Shown: positions 51,326 to 58,512, counted from the first letter of the stretch. The stretch: 64,000 nt of DNA from Streptomyces antibioticus (GCF_002019855.1 NZ_CM007717.1:1054001-1118000); one strand, 5' to 3'. Numbers and translations are program-made. Notes: generated by a model from the sequence alone, not told the origin.

Positions 51326-51960
51326 GACGGTCGGCAGTCGCAGTCGGCCGGGATGGCGGCCAGAAGGGCCGAGCGGCGGTAGGACTTGCGGCGCCGGCCG
51401 TCGCCGTGGGTGATGTCGCGGCTGGCTACTTCGTACGGGCGCAGCAGGGTGGCCAGGCGGGTCTGGGTGAGGTCGGCGTACGGCCAGCGGCCCTCGGCGA
51501 TGCCGGGCAGGGTGCGCAGTTCCGCGACGAGGTCGGCGGAGGACAGTGCGTCTGGTCTGCCGTAGCGGGCGAAGGCGTCCAGGCAGGCGGCCAGGATGCA
51601 CGGGGCGGCGAAGGCGGAGACCGCGTTCTCGGCGGGGCGGCCAAGGACGGTCGCCGGCTGCTCGGAGTCGGTGCACGGCGGGCAGCAGCTGTCGGCACTC
51701 AGGAGGTGCGAGACCTGCCGGCCCGCCTTGGCGTGCTCGACGAGCAGATTGCTCAGGTCGTCGAGTTCCTCGTCCTGGGCGGCTTCGGTGGTGGGCTGCG
51801 GTCGGCTCGCCCAGGCGCTCAGTTCCGCCTCCACTTCCAGCTGACGTTCGCGAGCGTCCAGCAGGGCCTGGTGGCGCGGGTGCGGAGCAGGGCGGGGCTC
51901 GAGGAGGGTCGCCATCAGAGCCTGGAGCAGGGAGGAGGACTGGGCGGTGAGGTTGGTCAT
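51322..51960 (-). CDS. DUF3631-like C-terminal domain protein
   Basis: 212 aa, ATG overlapping the RelE-like gene. The C-terminal 90 residues (FARYGRPDALSSADLVAELR, TLPGIAEGRWPYADLTQTRL, ATLLRPYEVASRDITHGDGR, KSYRRSALLAAI) match the helical DUF3631 end found in element-encoded primase/helicase proteins. A Cys group (SCCPPCTD, CDCR) may bind a metal. There is no ATPase part, so it may be a stand-alone DNA-binding piece. Confidence 0.55.
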   Translation of the reverse strand: MTNLTAQSSSLLQALMATLLEPRPAPHPRHQALLDARERQLEVEAELSAWASRPQPTTEAAQDEELDDLSNLLVEHAKAGRQVSHLLSADSCCPPCTDSEQPATVLGRPAENAVSAFAAPCILAACLDAFARYGRPDALSSADLVAELRTLPGIAEGRWPYADLTQTRLATLLRPYEVASRDITHGDGRRRKSYRRSALLAAIPADCDCRPS

Positions 51961-52457
51961 CGCGAAGGACCCTTCGGGGAAGTCGTGGTGATGCGGGCGG
52001 GAGTGGGAAGTCCGGGCACCGGAAACGCCGGGGCCGGAGGCGCAGGCGTGAGTGCCGGACGCGGGCGGACTTGCGGTGAGAGAGAGCGAGCCGCGTACGC
52101 GCGGGGCCCGGCCGCAGGGCGGGGCCGACCAACGCGGGCCCGGACGGTGTCGTAGATGTCGTGCTTGGCACGGGGGCGTACAGCGACGACGTGGATGTCC
52201 GTGGGGTGGCTAGACCCGGGCAGGGCCGGGCGGTGGGCGTAAACGATGCGCCACTCGACGCGGGAGCCGAGGTAGAGCTTGCGGTACCCGGACAGCTCCC
52301 CGGTCAGCTTGCCGCCCCTCACCTGGGCGCGGACCACGTCTTGGATGAGGGCGAGCCCCAGGTCCCGCATGTCGCCCGGGGCGGCCAACAGGTCGTTCAG
52401 CGCGTCGGGGTGGATGGACAGCCCGAACGCCGCCGGAGGCTGCGGTGGGTGTGTCAC
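51957..52457 (-). CDS. RelE/ParE-like toxin
   Basis: 166 aa from GTG 52457, overlapping the DUF4913 stop by 4 bp. The N-terminal 105 residues match the RelE/ParE fold: FGLSIHPDALNDLLAAPGDM, LTGELSGYRKLYLGSRVEWR with IVYA, and IHVVAVRPRAKHDIYDTVRA. The 60-residue C-terminal extension is Pro/Ala-rich. RelE toxins cut mRNA on ribosomes and ParE toxins inhibit gyrase. No classic antitoxin adjoins it; the coupled DUF4913 protein is a candidate partner. Confidence 0.65.
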   Translation of the reverse strand: MTHPPQPPAAFGLSIHPDALNDLLAAPGDMRDLGLALIQDVVRAQVRGGKLTGELSGYRKLYLGSRVEWRIVYAHRPALPGSSHPTDIHVVAVRPRAKHDIYDTVRARVGRPRPAAGPRAYAARSLSPQVRPRPALTPAPPAPAFPVPGLPTPARITTTSPKGPSR

Positions 52458-53119
52458 GTGGCGGCCCCGACCGGCGAGGATCCGGCATCGTCCTGCTGGG
52501 CTTCGGCATCGCGGCCTACGGACTTCGCGGACGGGCCCGGGCCGCGCAGCAGGCGGTGCTCCGGACGCTCCGGGTCGGTCTGGCAGGCACTGAGGGGGCC
52601 ACCGGGGGCCCGGACGTAGGCCAGGCAGTGGGTGAGATAGTCCCGGTGCCACACGGCCATGCCGCTGAGGCCAGCCTCGGGGTCCTTGTGCTGCTGGTAG
52701 GCCAGCCACAGCGCGTGCAGCCACGCAACGACGTCGAGGTGTTCCTGCCACTGGTCGCACCACGGTGCGGCGGTGGTGACCTCGGCGCCGTAGACGTCCA
52801 TGAGGTGGTCGTCCACCCAGTCGGTGAGCGCGGCCAGTTCGTCCTCGAACTCCTCGCCCTCCAGCTCCAGGATCGGCTTGGGGTCCGGCGGCGGGGCCGG
52901 GGCGGCGTACGAGGGCATGCCGGGGAATCCCGCGAAGGGCATGCTCGCGGCCATCGGGTCGGCCGGCGGGGCGGAGGCCAGCGTGTCGATCAGGCGGGCC
53001 TGCTCGGCCGACTGGTCCAGGAGCTTGCGTACGGACGCCTCGATCGATTCGAGGTCGCCTTCCGGCAGACGGATCGGCTCTATTTCCCCGCCATGACGGG
53101 GCTCAGCAGATTCGGACAC
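52454..53119 (-). CDS. DUF4913 domain protein
   Basis: 221 aa, GTG start with AAGGAGAACCCTTTTC upstream. A helical N-terminus (ESIEASVRKLLDQSAEQARL) and a Pro-rich linker precede the DUF4913 domain: TDWVDDHLMDVYGAEVTTAA, PWCDQWQEHLDVVAWLHALW, LSGMAVWHRDYLTHCLAYVR. DUF4913 is confined to actinomycete plasmids and elements; function unknown. First gene of its operon, 58 bp from palindrome copy 3. Confidence 0.75.
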   Translation of the reverse strand: MSESAEPRHGGEIEPIRLPEGDLESIEASVRKLLDQSAEQARLIDTLASAPPADPMAASMPFAGFPGMPSYAAPAPPPDPKPILELEGEEFEDELAALTDWVDDHLMDVYGAEVTTAAPWCDQWQEHLDVVAWLHALWLAYQQHKDPEAGLSGMAVWHRDYLTHCLAYVRAPGGPLSACQTDPERPEHRLLRGPGPSAKSVGRDAEAQQDDAGSSPVGAAT

Positions 53120-53177
53120 GAAAAGGGTTCTCCTTGCAGCCGGGGCCGTGGAATCAGTGGCTCCGATGGTCCGGAGA

Positions 53178-53202
53178 ATCCCCGGTTTCGGAAACCGGGG
53201 AT
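53178..53202. promoter_or_regulatory. Element-wide 25-bp palindrome, copy 3
   Basis: Arms identical to copies 1 and 2, central base G. Flanks TGGTCCGGAGA and TGCCGCTATATTCCGC are shared. It precedes the DUF4913/RelE operon by 58 bp and follows the methyltransferase stop by 49 bp. Confidence 0.75.
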
Positions 53203-53251
53203 CTGCCGCTATATTCCGCCCCGCCGCAATCTGGCCGCTGATGCGGTCCGG

Positions 53252-54007
53252 TCAGGAGGTCAGGTCGAAATCGTCCTGGGAATGCACCTGCTGGAGGGTC
53301 TCGGTGAGCCGGTCGGAGGCGACGGCCGCGTACTGGCTGGTCTTCTCGATGCCGATGAAGCTCCGGCCCTCCAGGAGGGCTGCGACCCCGGTGCTGCCCG
53401 ATCCGGCGCAGAAGTCGAGCACGGTGCCGCCAGGCGGGGCGATCTTCACCAGCTGCCGCATCACCTCGACGGGCTTCTGCGTGATGTGCCGGCGTGCCTT
53501 GCCCGAGGGCTGCGAGGCGCTGAACATCCCCGGCAGGTAGACCGGGTTCGCGGAGGCGTCGATCTTGCCCTTCGCGCCCCAGACGATGTACTCCGTGTCC
53601 TGGCGGAACTTGCCCTTCTGCGGCCTGGCCTGCGGCTTGTGCCAGGCCAGGAGGCCCAACCACAGCCATCCGGCCGCCTGGAAGGCATCCGTCGTGGCCG
53701 GCAGCTGGCGCCAGTCGGTGAACAGCAGCCCCGTGCCGCCAGGCTTCGTCACCCGGTGGGCCTCCGTCATGATCTGCGTCAGCCAGAGCGTGTACGAGCG
53801 CTGGTCCATGTTCTCGCCGGTGAAGTCCGGCAGGGCGTGCTGGGCGTCCGCGGAGACGTACTTCTGGCGGGCGGAGCGGCTCGTGCGCTCCTTCGCCGTC
53901 CGGCCGCCGGAGTTGTACGGCGGGTCGGTGATGACCGAGTCGGCGCAGCCGTCGGGCAGTGTCGCGAGCACGGTCAGTGCGTCGCCCTGGTGGAGGGAAA
54001 ACGACAA
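53252..54007 (-). CDS. DNA adenine-N6/cytosine-N4 methyltransferase, beta class
   Basis: 251 aa, TTG start. The catalytic motif IV is SVITDPPYNSGG near the N-terminus, and the SAM motif I, VLDFCAGSGSTGVAALLEG, is C-terminal with HITQKPVEVMRQLVKIAPPG before it: the beta-class order. The target-recognition part lies between. No restriction endonuclease gene adjoins it, so it is an orphan, perhaps protecting the element from host restriction on entry. Half-sites of the palindrome lie upstream. Confidence 0.88.
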   Translation of the reverse strand: MSFSLHQGDALTVLATLPDGCADSVITDPPYNSGGRTAKERTSRSARQKYVSADAQHALPDFTGENMDQRSYTLWLTQIMTEAHRVTKPGGTGLLFTDWRQLPATTDAFQAAGWLWLGLLAWHKPQARPQKGKFRQDTEYIVWGAKGKIDASANPVYLPGMFSASQPSGKARRHITQKPVEVMRQLVKIAPPGGTVLDFCAGSGSTGVAALLEGRSFIGIEKTSQYAAVASDRLTETLQQVHSQDDFDLTS

Positions 54008-54116
54008 AAGGGGACCCCAATTCGATGAGGGATGCGGGTGGAAGGCTCCGGACCGCGCAGGGGCTCACGGCAGTACAAGCCGGTGGTGCGCGGGGAGGCC
54101 CAAACTGTAGGTCACA

Positions 54117-54194
54117 ATCCCCGGTTGGGAAGCATCACGGGCCAGGAAGCCTGGAATCTCGCGGATTTCGGCGGCGATTTCGGTGACCGGGGAT
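54117..54194. promoter_or_regulatory. Split palindrome half-sites upstream of the methyltransferase
   Basis: ATCCCCGGTT (54117-54126) and ACCGGGGAT (54186-54194) are the two outer halves of the 25-bp palindrome, separated by 59 bp. They lie between the leftward methyltransferase and the rightward mini-ORF array. They may be a looped operator or a copy split by insertion. Confidence 0.45.
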
Positions 54195-54279
54195 TCGGGC
54201 TTACTGTCGTGTCACTGCCCGGCGGACACCGCCGATGGCGTACCCCTTCCCCCTTTTCCCTTTCCCGCAGGAGGCCCCT

Positions 54280-54294
54280 GTGTTCCGTCCGTGA
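54280..54294 (+). CDS. Mini-ORF 1 of transfer leader: MFRP
   Basis: GTG TTC CGT CCG TGA with AGGAGG (54269-54274) 5 bp upstream. It encodes the same tetrapeptide as units 3, 4 and 5 but with different start, Arg and stop codons. Such codon variation suggests selection on the peptide and not only on the DNA. Confidence 0.55.
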   Translation: MFRP

Positions 54295-54364
54295 CCCCGC
54301 ACGCGGCCATCACCGCCGCCCCGTCGCTCCCCGCCCGCCGCAGACCCTGACACGGAGGCCGCCC

Positions 54365-54382
54365 ATGTACCGCCCCTGCTGA
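54365..54382 (+). CDS. Mini-ORF 2 of transfer leader: MYRPC
   Basis: ATG TAC CGC CCC TGC TGA with GGAGG (54354-54358) 6 bp upstream. A variant unit with Tyr for Phe and one added Cys codon. The Met-aromatic-Arg-Pro pattern is kept. Confidence 0.5.
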   Translation: MYRPC

Positions 54383-54428
54383 CCTCGCCCGTATCCCCGT
54401 AACTCCGCAGGACCTGGAGGTCCCTCTG

Positions 54429-54443
54429 ATGTTCCGCCCGTAA
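54429..54443 (+). CDS. Mini-ORF 3 of transfer leader: MFRP
   Basis: ATG TTC CGC CCG TAA with GGAGG (54416-54420) 8 bp upstream. An AGGCAA-loop hairpin starts 12 bp after its stop. Confidence 0.55.
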   Translation: MFRP

Positions 54444-54455
54444 CCCCACTGCCCT

Positions 54456-54477
54456 GGTGCGCGAGGCAACGCCCACC
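54456..54477 (+). other. Hairpin with AGGCAA loop, transfer leader, copy 1
   Basis: GGTGCGCG / CGCCCACC (7 of 8 pairs) around AGGCAA (54464-54469). It lies between mini-ORFs 3 and 4. Confidence 0.5.
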
Positions 54478-54533
54478 GGCACACCCAGATCCCTCTCGGC
54501 TTCCCGCCCCGCACCTGTTCCAGGAGTTCGCTG

Positions 54534-54548
54534 ATGTTCCGCCCGTAA
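54534..54548 (+). CDS. Mini-ORF 4 of transfer leader: MFRP
   Basis: ATG TTC CGC CCG TAA with AGGAG (54522-54526) 7 bp upstream. Confidence 0.55.
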   Translation: MFRP

Positions 54549-54622
54549 GACGCCCCCGCATCCCCCTTCTTCACCAGCCCGCGGCTGCGGGCCGATCCCT
54601 GCAACTTCCTGGAGGCACGCCC

Positions 54623-54637
54623 ATGTTCCGCCCGTAA
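54623..54637 (+). CDS. Mini-ORF 5 of transfer leader: MFRP
   Basis: ATG TTC CGC CCG TAA with GGAGG (54611-54615) 7 bp upstream. The strongest AGGCAA hairpin of the leader starts 14 bp after its stop. Confidence 0.55.
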   Translation: MFRP

Positions 54638-54651
54638 CTCCCCTCGTCCCG

Positions 54652-54679
54652 CCGGGTGCGTGAGGCAACACGCACCCGG
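54652..54679 (+). other. Hairpin with AGGCAA loop, transfer leader, copy 2
   Basis: Perfect 11-bp stem CCGGGTGCGTG / CACGCACCCGG around AGGCAA (54663-54668). It follows mini-ORF 5 and precedes the 22-codon ORF and the transfer genes; a candidate attenuator. Confidence 0.6.
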
Positions 54680-54772
54680 GCCGGGGCCCCTTCGCCCGCC
54701 TCCACCGCTCCGGCCGCACGGCCTTTCCCCTTTCACACCGTGCGGCCGGGGCCCGCCCCCGAGGACCTCACC

Positions 54773-54841
54773 GTGACCCGTTCCTCCCCATCCCCACGTA
54801 ACATCCCTGCGGCCCGCCGACCGGAGGCCGCCCGGGAGTGA
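54773..54841 (+). CDS. 22-codon ORF coupled to the peptidoglycan hydrolase gene
   Basis: GTG start with GAGGA 7 bp upstream; begins MTRSSPSPRNIPAARR. Its stop overlaps the GTG start of the hydrolase gene by 4 bp (GTGA), so ribosomes finishing it could restart there. The hydrolase start has GGAGG only about 13 bp upstream, making coupling plausible. Confidence 0.5.
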   Translation: MTRSSPSPRNIPAARRPEAARE

Positions 54842-55950
54842 AAGGCATCGCCGCCGCGATCGGCGCGCTCTGCCTCTCCCCCTTCCTGCTGGCCGGCACC
54901 GCTGTGTTCGCCGCAGCCGCGAGCGACTCCTCGGGCCAGGGCACCTCCTGCTTCACCAAGTCGGTCGACACCGATGCCGTACGGCGCCAAGTCGCCTCGG
55001 TTCTCGGTGGATCCGGCGCCCAGAAGGTCCACGTCGATGGCCTTGACCTGCCGGACGAGCAGATACCTCACGCCCGCACCATCGTCGCCACCGGCATCTC
55101 GCTCGAAGTACCCGAGCGCGGCCAGGTCGTGGCCCTGGCCACTGCCATTCAGGAAAGCCGCCTGCGCAACCTCGGCTACGGTGACCGCGACTCGCTGGGC
55201 TTGTTCCAGCAGCGGCCCAGCCAGGGGTGGGGCACTGCCGCCCAGGTCCGCGACCCCGTCTACGCCAGCACGAAGTTCTACCAGGGCCTGCTGAAGGTCC
55301 CCGGCTGGCAGCAGATGACGATCACGCAGGCCGCGCAGGCCGTCCAGCTGAGCGGCTTTCCCGACGCGTACGCCCAGTGGGAGCCTCTCGCCCGCGCGCT
55401 GCAGCAGGCCATCGCCCCGACGCTGAAGGATTCCCGGCCGCCCGCCGAAGGCCAGACCCCAGGACTCCCGGCCACAGACCCGTGCGCCCCGGGCGACGAC
55501 GGCAGCGGCTCCGGACCGATCCCCGAAGGGGCCGTCCCCAAGGGGTATTCGATCCCCGCCGACGCCGATCCCCGCGCCAAGACGGCCATCACGTGGGCCA
55601 TGAACCAGCTCGGCACCCTCTACCAGTGGGGCGGCTCCTGCCTCGCGCCCCACGGCCCGGACCCCATGGGCCGGTGCGACTGCAGCTCGCTGACCCAGCA
55701 GGCGTACAAGAAGGCCGGGATCACCCTGACCCGGACCACGTACACCCAGGTCAAGGAAGGCAACGCCGTCCCGCTGAACCAACTTCGCCCCGGCGACCTG
55801 GTGTTCAGCCGCGGCACCCCCGCCGTCCCCGAGCACGTCGGCATCTACGCCGGCCATGGCTACGTCATCGAGGCCCCGCGCACCACAAAGCCGGTCCGCT
55901 TCAGCACCCTCGCGGATTACGCCGCCCACAGCGCGCGCCGTCTCCCGTGA
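54838..55950 (+). CDS. Transfer-associated peptidoglycan hydrolase (lytic transglycosylase-like plus NlpC/P60)
   Basis: 370 aa. N-terminal membrane anchor or signal (IGALCLSPFLLAGTAVFAAA). Residues about 95-190 resemble a lysozyme-like domain (VVALATAIQESRLRNLGYGD, RDSLGLFQQRPSQGWGT), as in VirB1-type enzymes. The C-terminal NlpC/P60 domain has the catalytic Cys in GRCDCSSLTQQAYKKAG and the His in VPEHVGIYAGHGYVIEAP. This domain pair is typical of Gram-positive conjugation, where it opens the wall locally for the secretion channel. First large gene of the transfer operon. Confidence 0.88.
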   Translation: MKGIAAAIGALCLSPFLLAGTAVFAAAASDSSGQGTSCFTKSVDTDAVRRQVASVLGGSGAQKVHVDGLDLPDEQIPHARTIVATGISLEVPERGQVVALATAIQESRLRNLGYGDRDSLGLFQQRPSQGWGTAAQVRDPVYASTKFYQGLLKVPGWQQMTITQAAQAVQLSGFPDAYAQWEPLARALQQAIAPTLKDSRPPAEGQTPGLPATDPCAPGDDGSGSGPIPEGAVPKGYSIPADADPRAKTAITWAMNQLGTLYQWGGSCLAPHGPDPMGRCDCSSLTQQAYKKAGITLTRTTYTQVKEGNAVPLNQLRPGDLVFSRGTPAVPEHVGIYAGHGYVIEAPRTTKPVRFSTLADYAAHSARRLP

Positions 55951-55952
55951 CA

Positions 55953-55993
55953 CCGGTCCGCCCGGCCGGCCCTTGAGGCACCGGGCGGACCGG
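55953..55993 (+). terminator. Intercistronic hairpin in the transfer operon
   Basis: Perfect 13-bp stem CCGGTCCGCCCGG / CCGGGCGGACCGG with a 15-base loop, starting 3 bp after the hydrolase stop. The next transfer gene follows 70 bp later on the same strand, so it may be a partial terminator or mRNA-processing structure that sets gene dosage. Confidence 0.65.
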
Positions 55994-56062
55994 ACCACCT
56001 TCGCGCCGCAGAGCGCCCCTTCCCCCTCCCCCCTTTCTTCCTGTTCCCCGGCAGGGCCCGTC

Positions 56063-56422
56063 GTGTCCTGCGCATGCAAGGAGCGCACCCCCATCTCCCC
56101 CGCCAACCTCACCCCACCCCTGTCCGAACGCCTCACCCTGCTTGCCTACGATCCGGGGGTCTCGCCCAAGGGCGGCGGCCTGCCCGGCCTCGAAGTCCTG
56201 CGCACCGTCGTCAACTCGATCAACCTCTTCGGCATCGTCGCAGTGGTCGGCGCGCTCGCCGTCAGCCTCGGCGTGTGGGCCTGGGGCCACCACTCCGGCG
56301 GCCACCAGGCCGAAGCCAACGGCAAGAAGGGCGCCGTGGTATCCGCAGCCGCCGCCCTCGGCCTGGGCGCGGCCAACGGCATCGTCGCGTTCTTCAGCGC
56401 CCTCGGCTCGCAGGTCCACTGA
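56063..56422 (+). CDS. DUF6112-like small membrane protein (VirB2/TrbC-like position)
   Basis: 119 aa from GTG 56063. A strong AAGGAG at 56077-56082 would better fit an ATC at 56093 (ISPANLTPP), so the true start is unsure. Two hydrophobic helices: VVNSINLFGIVAVVGALAVS with LGVWAWG, and VVSAAAALGLGAANGIVAFF, joined by HHSGGHQAEANGKKG. This is the DUF6112 layout found beside SCO6880 and VirB4-like genes in actinomycetes. It may be the pilin-like or pore subunit of the channel. Confidence 0.7.
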   Translation: MSCACKERTPISPANLTPPLSERLTLLAYDPGVSPKGGGLPGLEVLRTVVNSINLFGIVAVVGALAVSLGVWAWGHHSGGHQAEANGKKGAVVSAAAALGLGAANGIVAFFSALGSQVH

Positions 56423-57102
56423 TGAGGAAACGTTCCCTCGACGCTCTCGGCCTCGGCTGGCAGCCGCCCCGGCGCGTCATGCTCGCCGCCGGCGTCCTGG
56501 CCGCGCTGCTCGTGCTGGCCGGCGCCGCCGCCTGGTGGACAGGCCGCGGCCAGACCACCGACGCGTCCGCCCCGCACACCGGGACCTCGGCATCGCCGAA
56601 GAGCACCTCGGCCCCCGTGCCGAAGCCGCCCCCGGGAGGATCCAAGGTCGCTGGTCCGCCGCCGATCGCCGACCCGCTGGCCTTCGCCCGGGCGAGCGCG
56701 GTGATGCTGTGGACCTTCGACGCTCGCACCACCAGCCGCGACGACCAGCTCGCCGGCATGCACACCTGGATGACCAGCGAAACCGCATACGCGGACTGGG
56801 ACTCCGTCCAGGCCCAGATTCCCGACCCCCTCCTGTGGTCCCGGCTCAAGGACAACGCCCAGCACGCCAGCGCCACCACCTCCGAGGCGCACTTCCCCTC
56901 TGCGTTCAAGCAGGCCCTGGCCGAGAACCCGCAGGCGATCACCGAGGCCTACATCTACGCCGTCACCGTCCGCGGCAAGACCCAACTCGCCTGGAACGGC
57001 GGCGGAGGCGGCGCCGAGGACCGCCAGATCACCCTCGCCGTCCAGTGCCGCCCCGGCAAGGACTGCCGCCTGGTCGCCGTAGCCCCACGCGTCGCCCCGT
57101 AG
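56422..57102 (+). CDS. VirB8/TcpC-like transfer protein
   Basis: 226 aa, ATG sharing a base with the preceding stop (TGATG). One membrane helix at 19-40 (VMLAAGVLAALLVLAGAAAW), a Pro/Ser linker, then a periplasm-side domain of about 140 residues (FARASAVMLWTFDARTTSRD, ITEAYIYAVTVRGKTQLAWN) fitting the NTF2-like fold of VirB8/TcpC. Those proteins scaffold the inner-membrane part of the secretion channel. The family call rests on topology and position more than on motifs. Confidence 0.6.
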   Translation: MRKRSLDALGLGWQPPRRVMLAAGVLAALLVLAGAAAWWTGRGQTTDASAPHTGTSASPKSTSAPVPKPPPGGSKVAGPPPIADPLAFARASAVMLWTFDARTTSRDDQLAGMHTWMTSETAYADWDSVQAQIPDPLLWSRLKDNAQHASATTSEAHFPSAFKQALAENPQAITEAYIYAVTVRGKTQLAWNGGGGGAEDRQITLAVQCRPGKDCRLVAVAPRVAP

Positions 57103-57132
57103 CCCTTCCCCCCTCCCCGAAAGGACGCCCGC

Positions 57133-58455
57133 GTGGGCTTCTGTGACCTGCCCGTCGCCGGCAAACTCTGCACGGTCGGCGACGTGATCGACTTCGCCTC
57201 CGACCCCGTCGGCGCCATCGGGGACTGGATGGCCAAGTCGGCCGGCGACCTCGCCGCCGCCGCGGCCGACCTCGCCGCGAAGGCCATCAACCGGACCACC
57301 GACATCGACCTCGGTGCCGGCTGGTTCCGCGACAACTACGAGACGATCCTGCCCATCGGCCTGCTCCTGCTGGTCGCGACGTTCTGCGCCCAACTCGTAC
57401 GGGCGGCCATCAAACGCGACGGCCAGGCCCTGACCCAGGCCGTCACCGGCACAGCCTCCGGCGTGCTGTTCGCGTTCTGCGCCATCGCCTTCACCACAGT
57501 GGCCCTCGAAGTCGTCGACGCGCTGTCCGACGGGCTTTTCAAGGCATCGGGGACAGACATGTCCACGGCTGTGCGGCGCCTCGTCAAGATCTCCCAGATC
57601 GGAGCCATCGCGGGCATGGGCTGGCTCGTCGCCGTCGTCGCCGCCTGCGCGAGCGCGATCGGGATGTTCCTCTTCTGGGGCGTGATGATGGTCCGCAAGG
57701 TCGGCATCCTGATCTTGGTGACCCTCGCGGTCTTCGCGGGAGCCGGCGGCGGCTGGGAGGTCGCCCGCCGCTGGCGTCGCGGCTGGATCGAAGCCACCGC
57801 CACGCTCGTGGTGTCGAAGCTGCTGATGACGATCATCTTCGTGCTCGGCATCGCGGCCATGAGCAAGACCGAAGCCAAGGACGGCGTCGCCGCCCTCGCC
57901 GACATGGCGGCAGGCATGGTGATCATGCTCCTGGTGCTGCTCTGCCCGTACATGGTGTTCAAGTTCGTTCACTGGGCGAGCGAAGGCACGGACGGCGAGT
58001 CGATTCACCGAGCCGGTGGCGCAGGCGCCCAGATGGCCCGCCAGCACGCCGAGAACGCCGGGCGCAAGGCCGCTTCCGCAGCAGCCACTGCGGGCACCGG
58101 CGGCGCGGCGGCCGGCGCCGGGGCCGCGGGCGGCACTCAGGCCGCAGGCGGCGGAGGCTTCCCCGGCGACATCGCCGCCAATCCCACCGGCGGAATGAGC
58201 ATGGACAAGGGCGACTCCGGCAGCGACAGCTCCGGAGGCGGCTTCCGCGACCTCATGGAGCAGTCCGGCACCCCACAGACCCCCAACAGCACAGGTCAGG
58301 GCGCCGGTCAGGACAGCGGTCCGCCGAACTGGGGCGGCGGGGGCGGCCAGCAGGGCGAGTGGAGCAGCAGCGCTCCCTCCGATCCGATGCCTCCGGCCCA
58401 CGGAGCCCCCTCCGCCGGTGACAGCACCCAGTCCGGCTCGCCGACCGGCCTGTAA
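57133..58455 (+). CDS. VirB6/TrbL-like polytopic channel protein
   Basis: 440 aa, GTG start with AAAGGA upstream. Six or so membrane segments between residues 72 and 285 (TILPIGLLLLVATFCAQLVR, GVLFAFCAIAFTTVALEVVD, LVAVVAACASAIGMFLFWGV, ILILVTLAVFAGAGGGWEVA, TLVVSKLLMTIIFVLGIAAM, MVIMLLVLLCPYMVFKFVHW). A long Gly/Ala/Ser-rich cytoplasmic tail follows. This matches VirB6/TrbL proteins that form the substrate path through the membrane. Confidence 0.8.
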   Translation: MGFCDLPVAGKLCTVGDVIDFASDPVGAIGDWMAKSAGDLAAAAADLAAKAINRTTDIDLGAGWFRDNYETILPIGLLLLVATFCAQLVRAAIKRDGQALTQAVTGTASGVLFAFCAIAFTTVALEVVDALSDGLFKASGTDMSTAVRRLVKISQIGAIAGMGWLVAVVAACASAIGMFLFWGVMMVRKVGILILVTLAVFAGAGGGWEVARRWRRGWIEATATLVVSKLLMTIIFVLGIAAMSKTEAKDGVAALADMAAGMVIMLLVLLCPYMVFKFVHWASEGTDGESIHRAGGAGAQMARQHAENAGRKAASAAATAGTGGAAAGAGAAGGTQAAGGGGFPGDIAANPTGGMSMDKGDSGSDSSGGGFRDLMEQSGTPQTPNSTGQGAGQDSGPPNWGGGGGQQGEWSSSAPSDPMPPAHGAPSAGDSTQSGSPTGL

Positions 58456-58470
58456 CCCCACCAGCCCCGC

Positions 58471-58512
58471 CCGGGGCAGGGCCCGCCCTCTTCACCGCGC
58501 GCCCTGCCCCGG
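58471..58512 (+). terminator. Second intercistronic hairpin in the transfer operon
   Basis: Perfect 12-bp stem CCGGGGCAGGGC / GCCCTGCCCCGG with an 18-base loop, 15 bp after the VirB6-like stop and 24 bp before the SCO6880 start. Same arrangement as at 55953. Confidence 0.65.

Noticed and set aside
54201..54736. Leftward ORFs of about 173 codons across the mini-ORF array
   Set aside because: Their repeated motif is only the reverse complement of the MFRP units; no domain and no SD.
56146..58461. Leftward ORF of 771 codons opposite the transfer genes
   Set aside because: Antisense of three clearly coding transfer genes; Gly/Arg-rich without domains.
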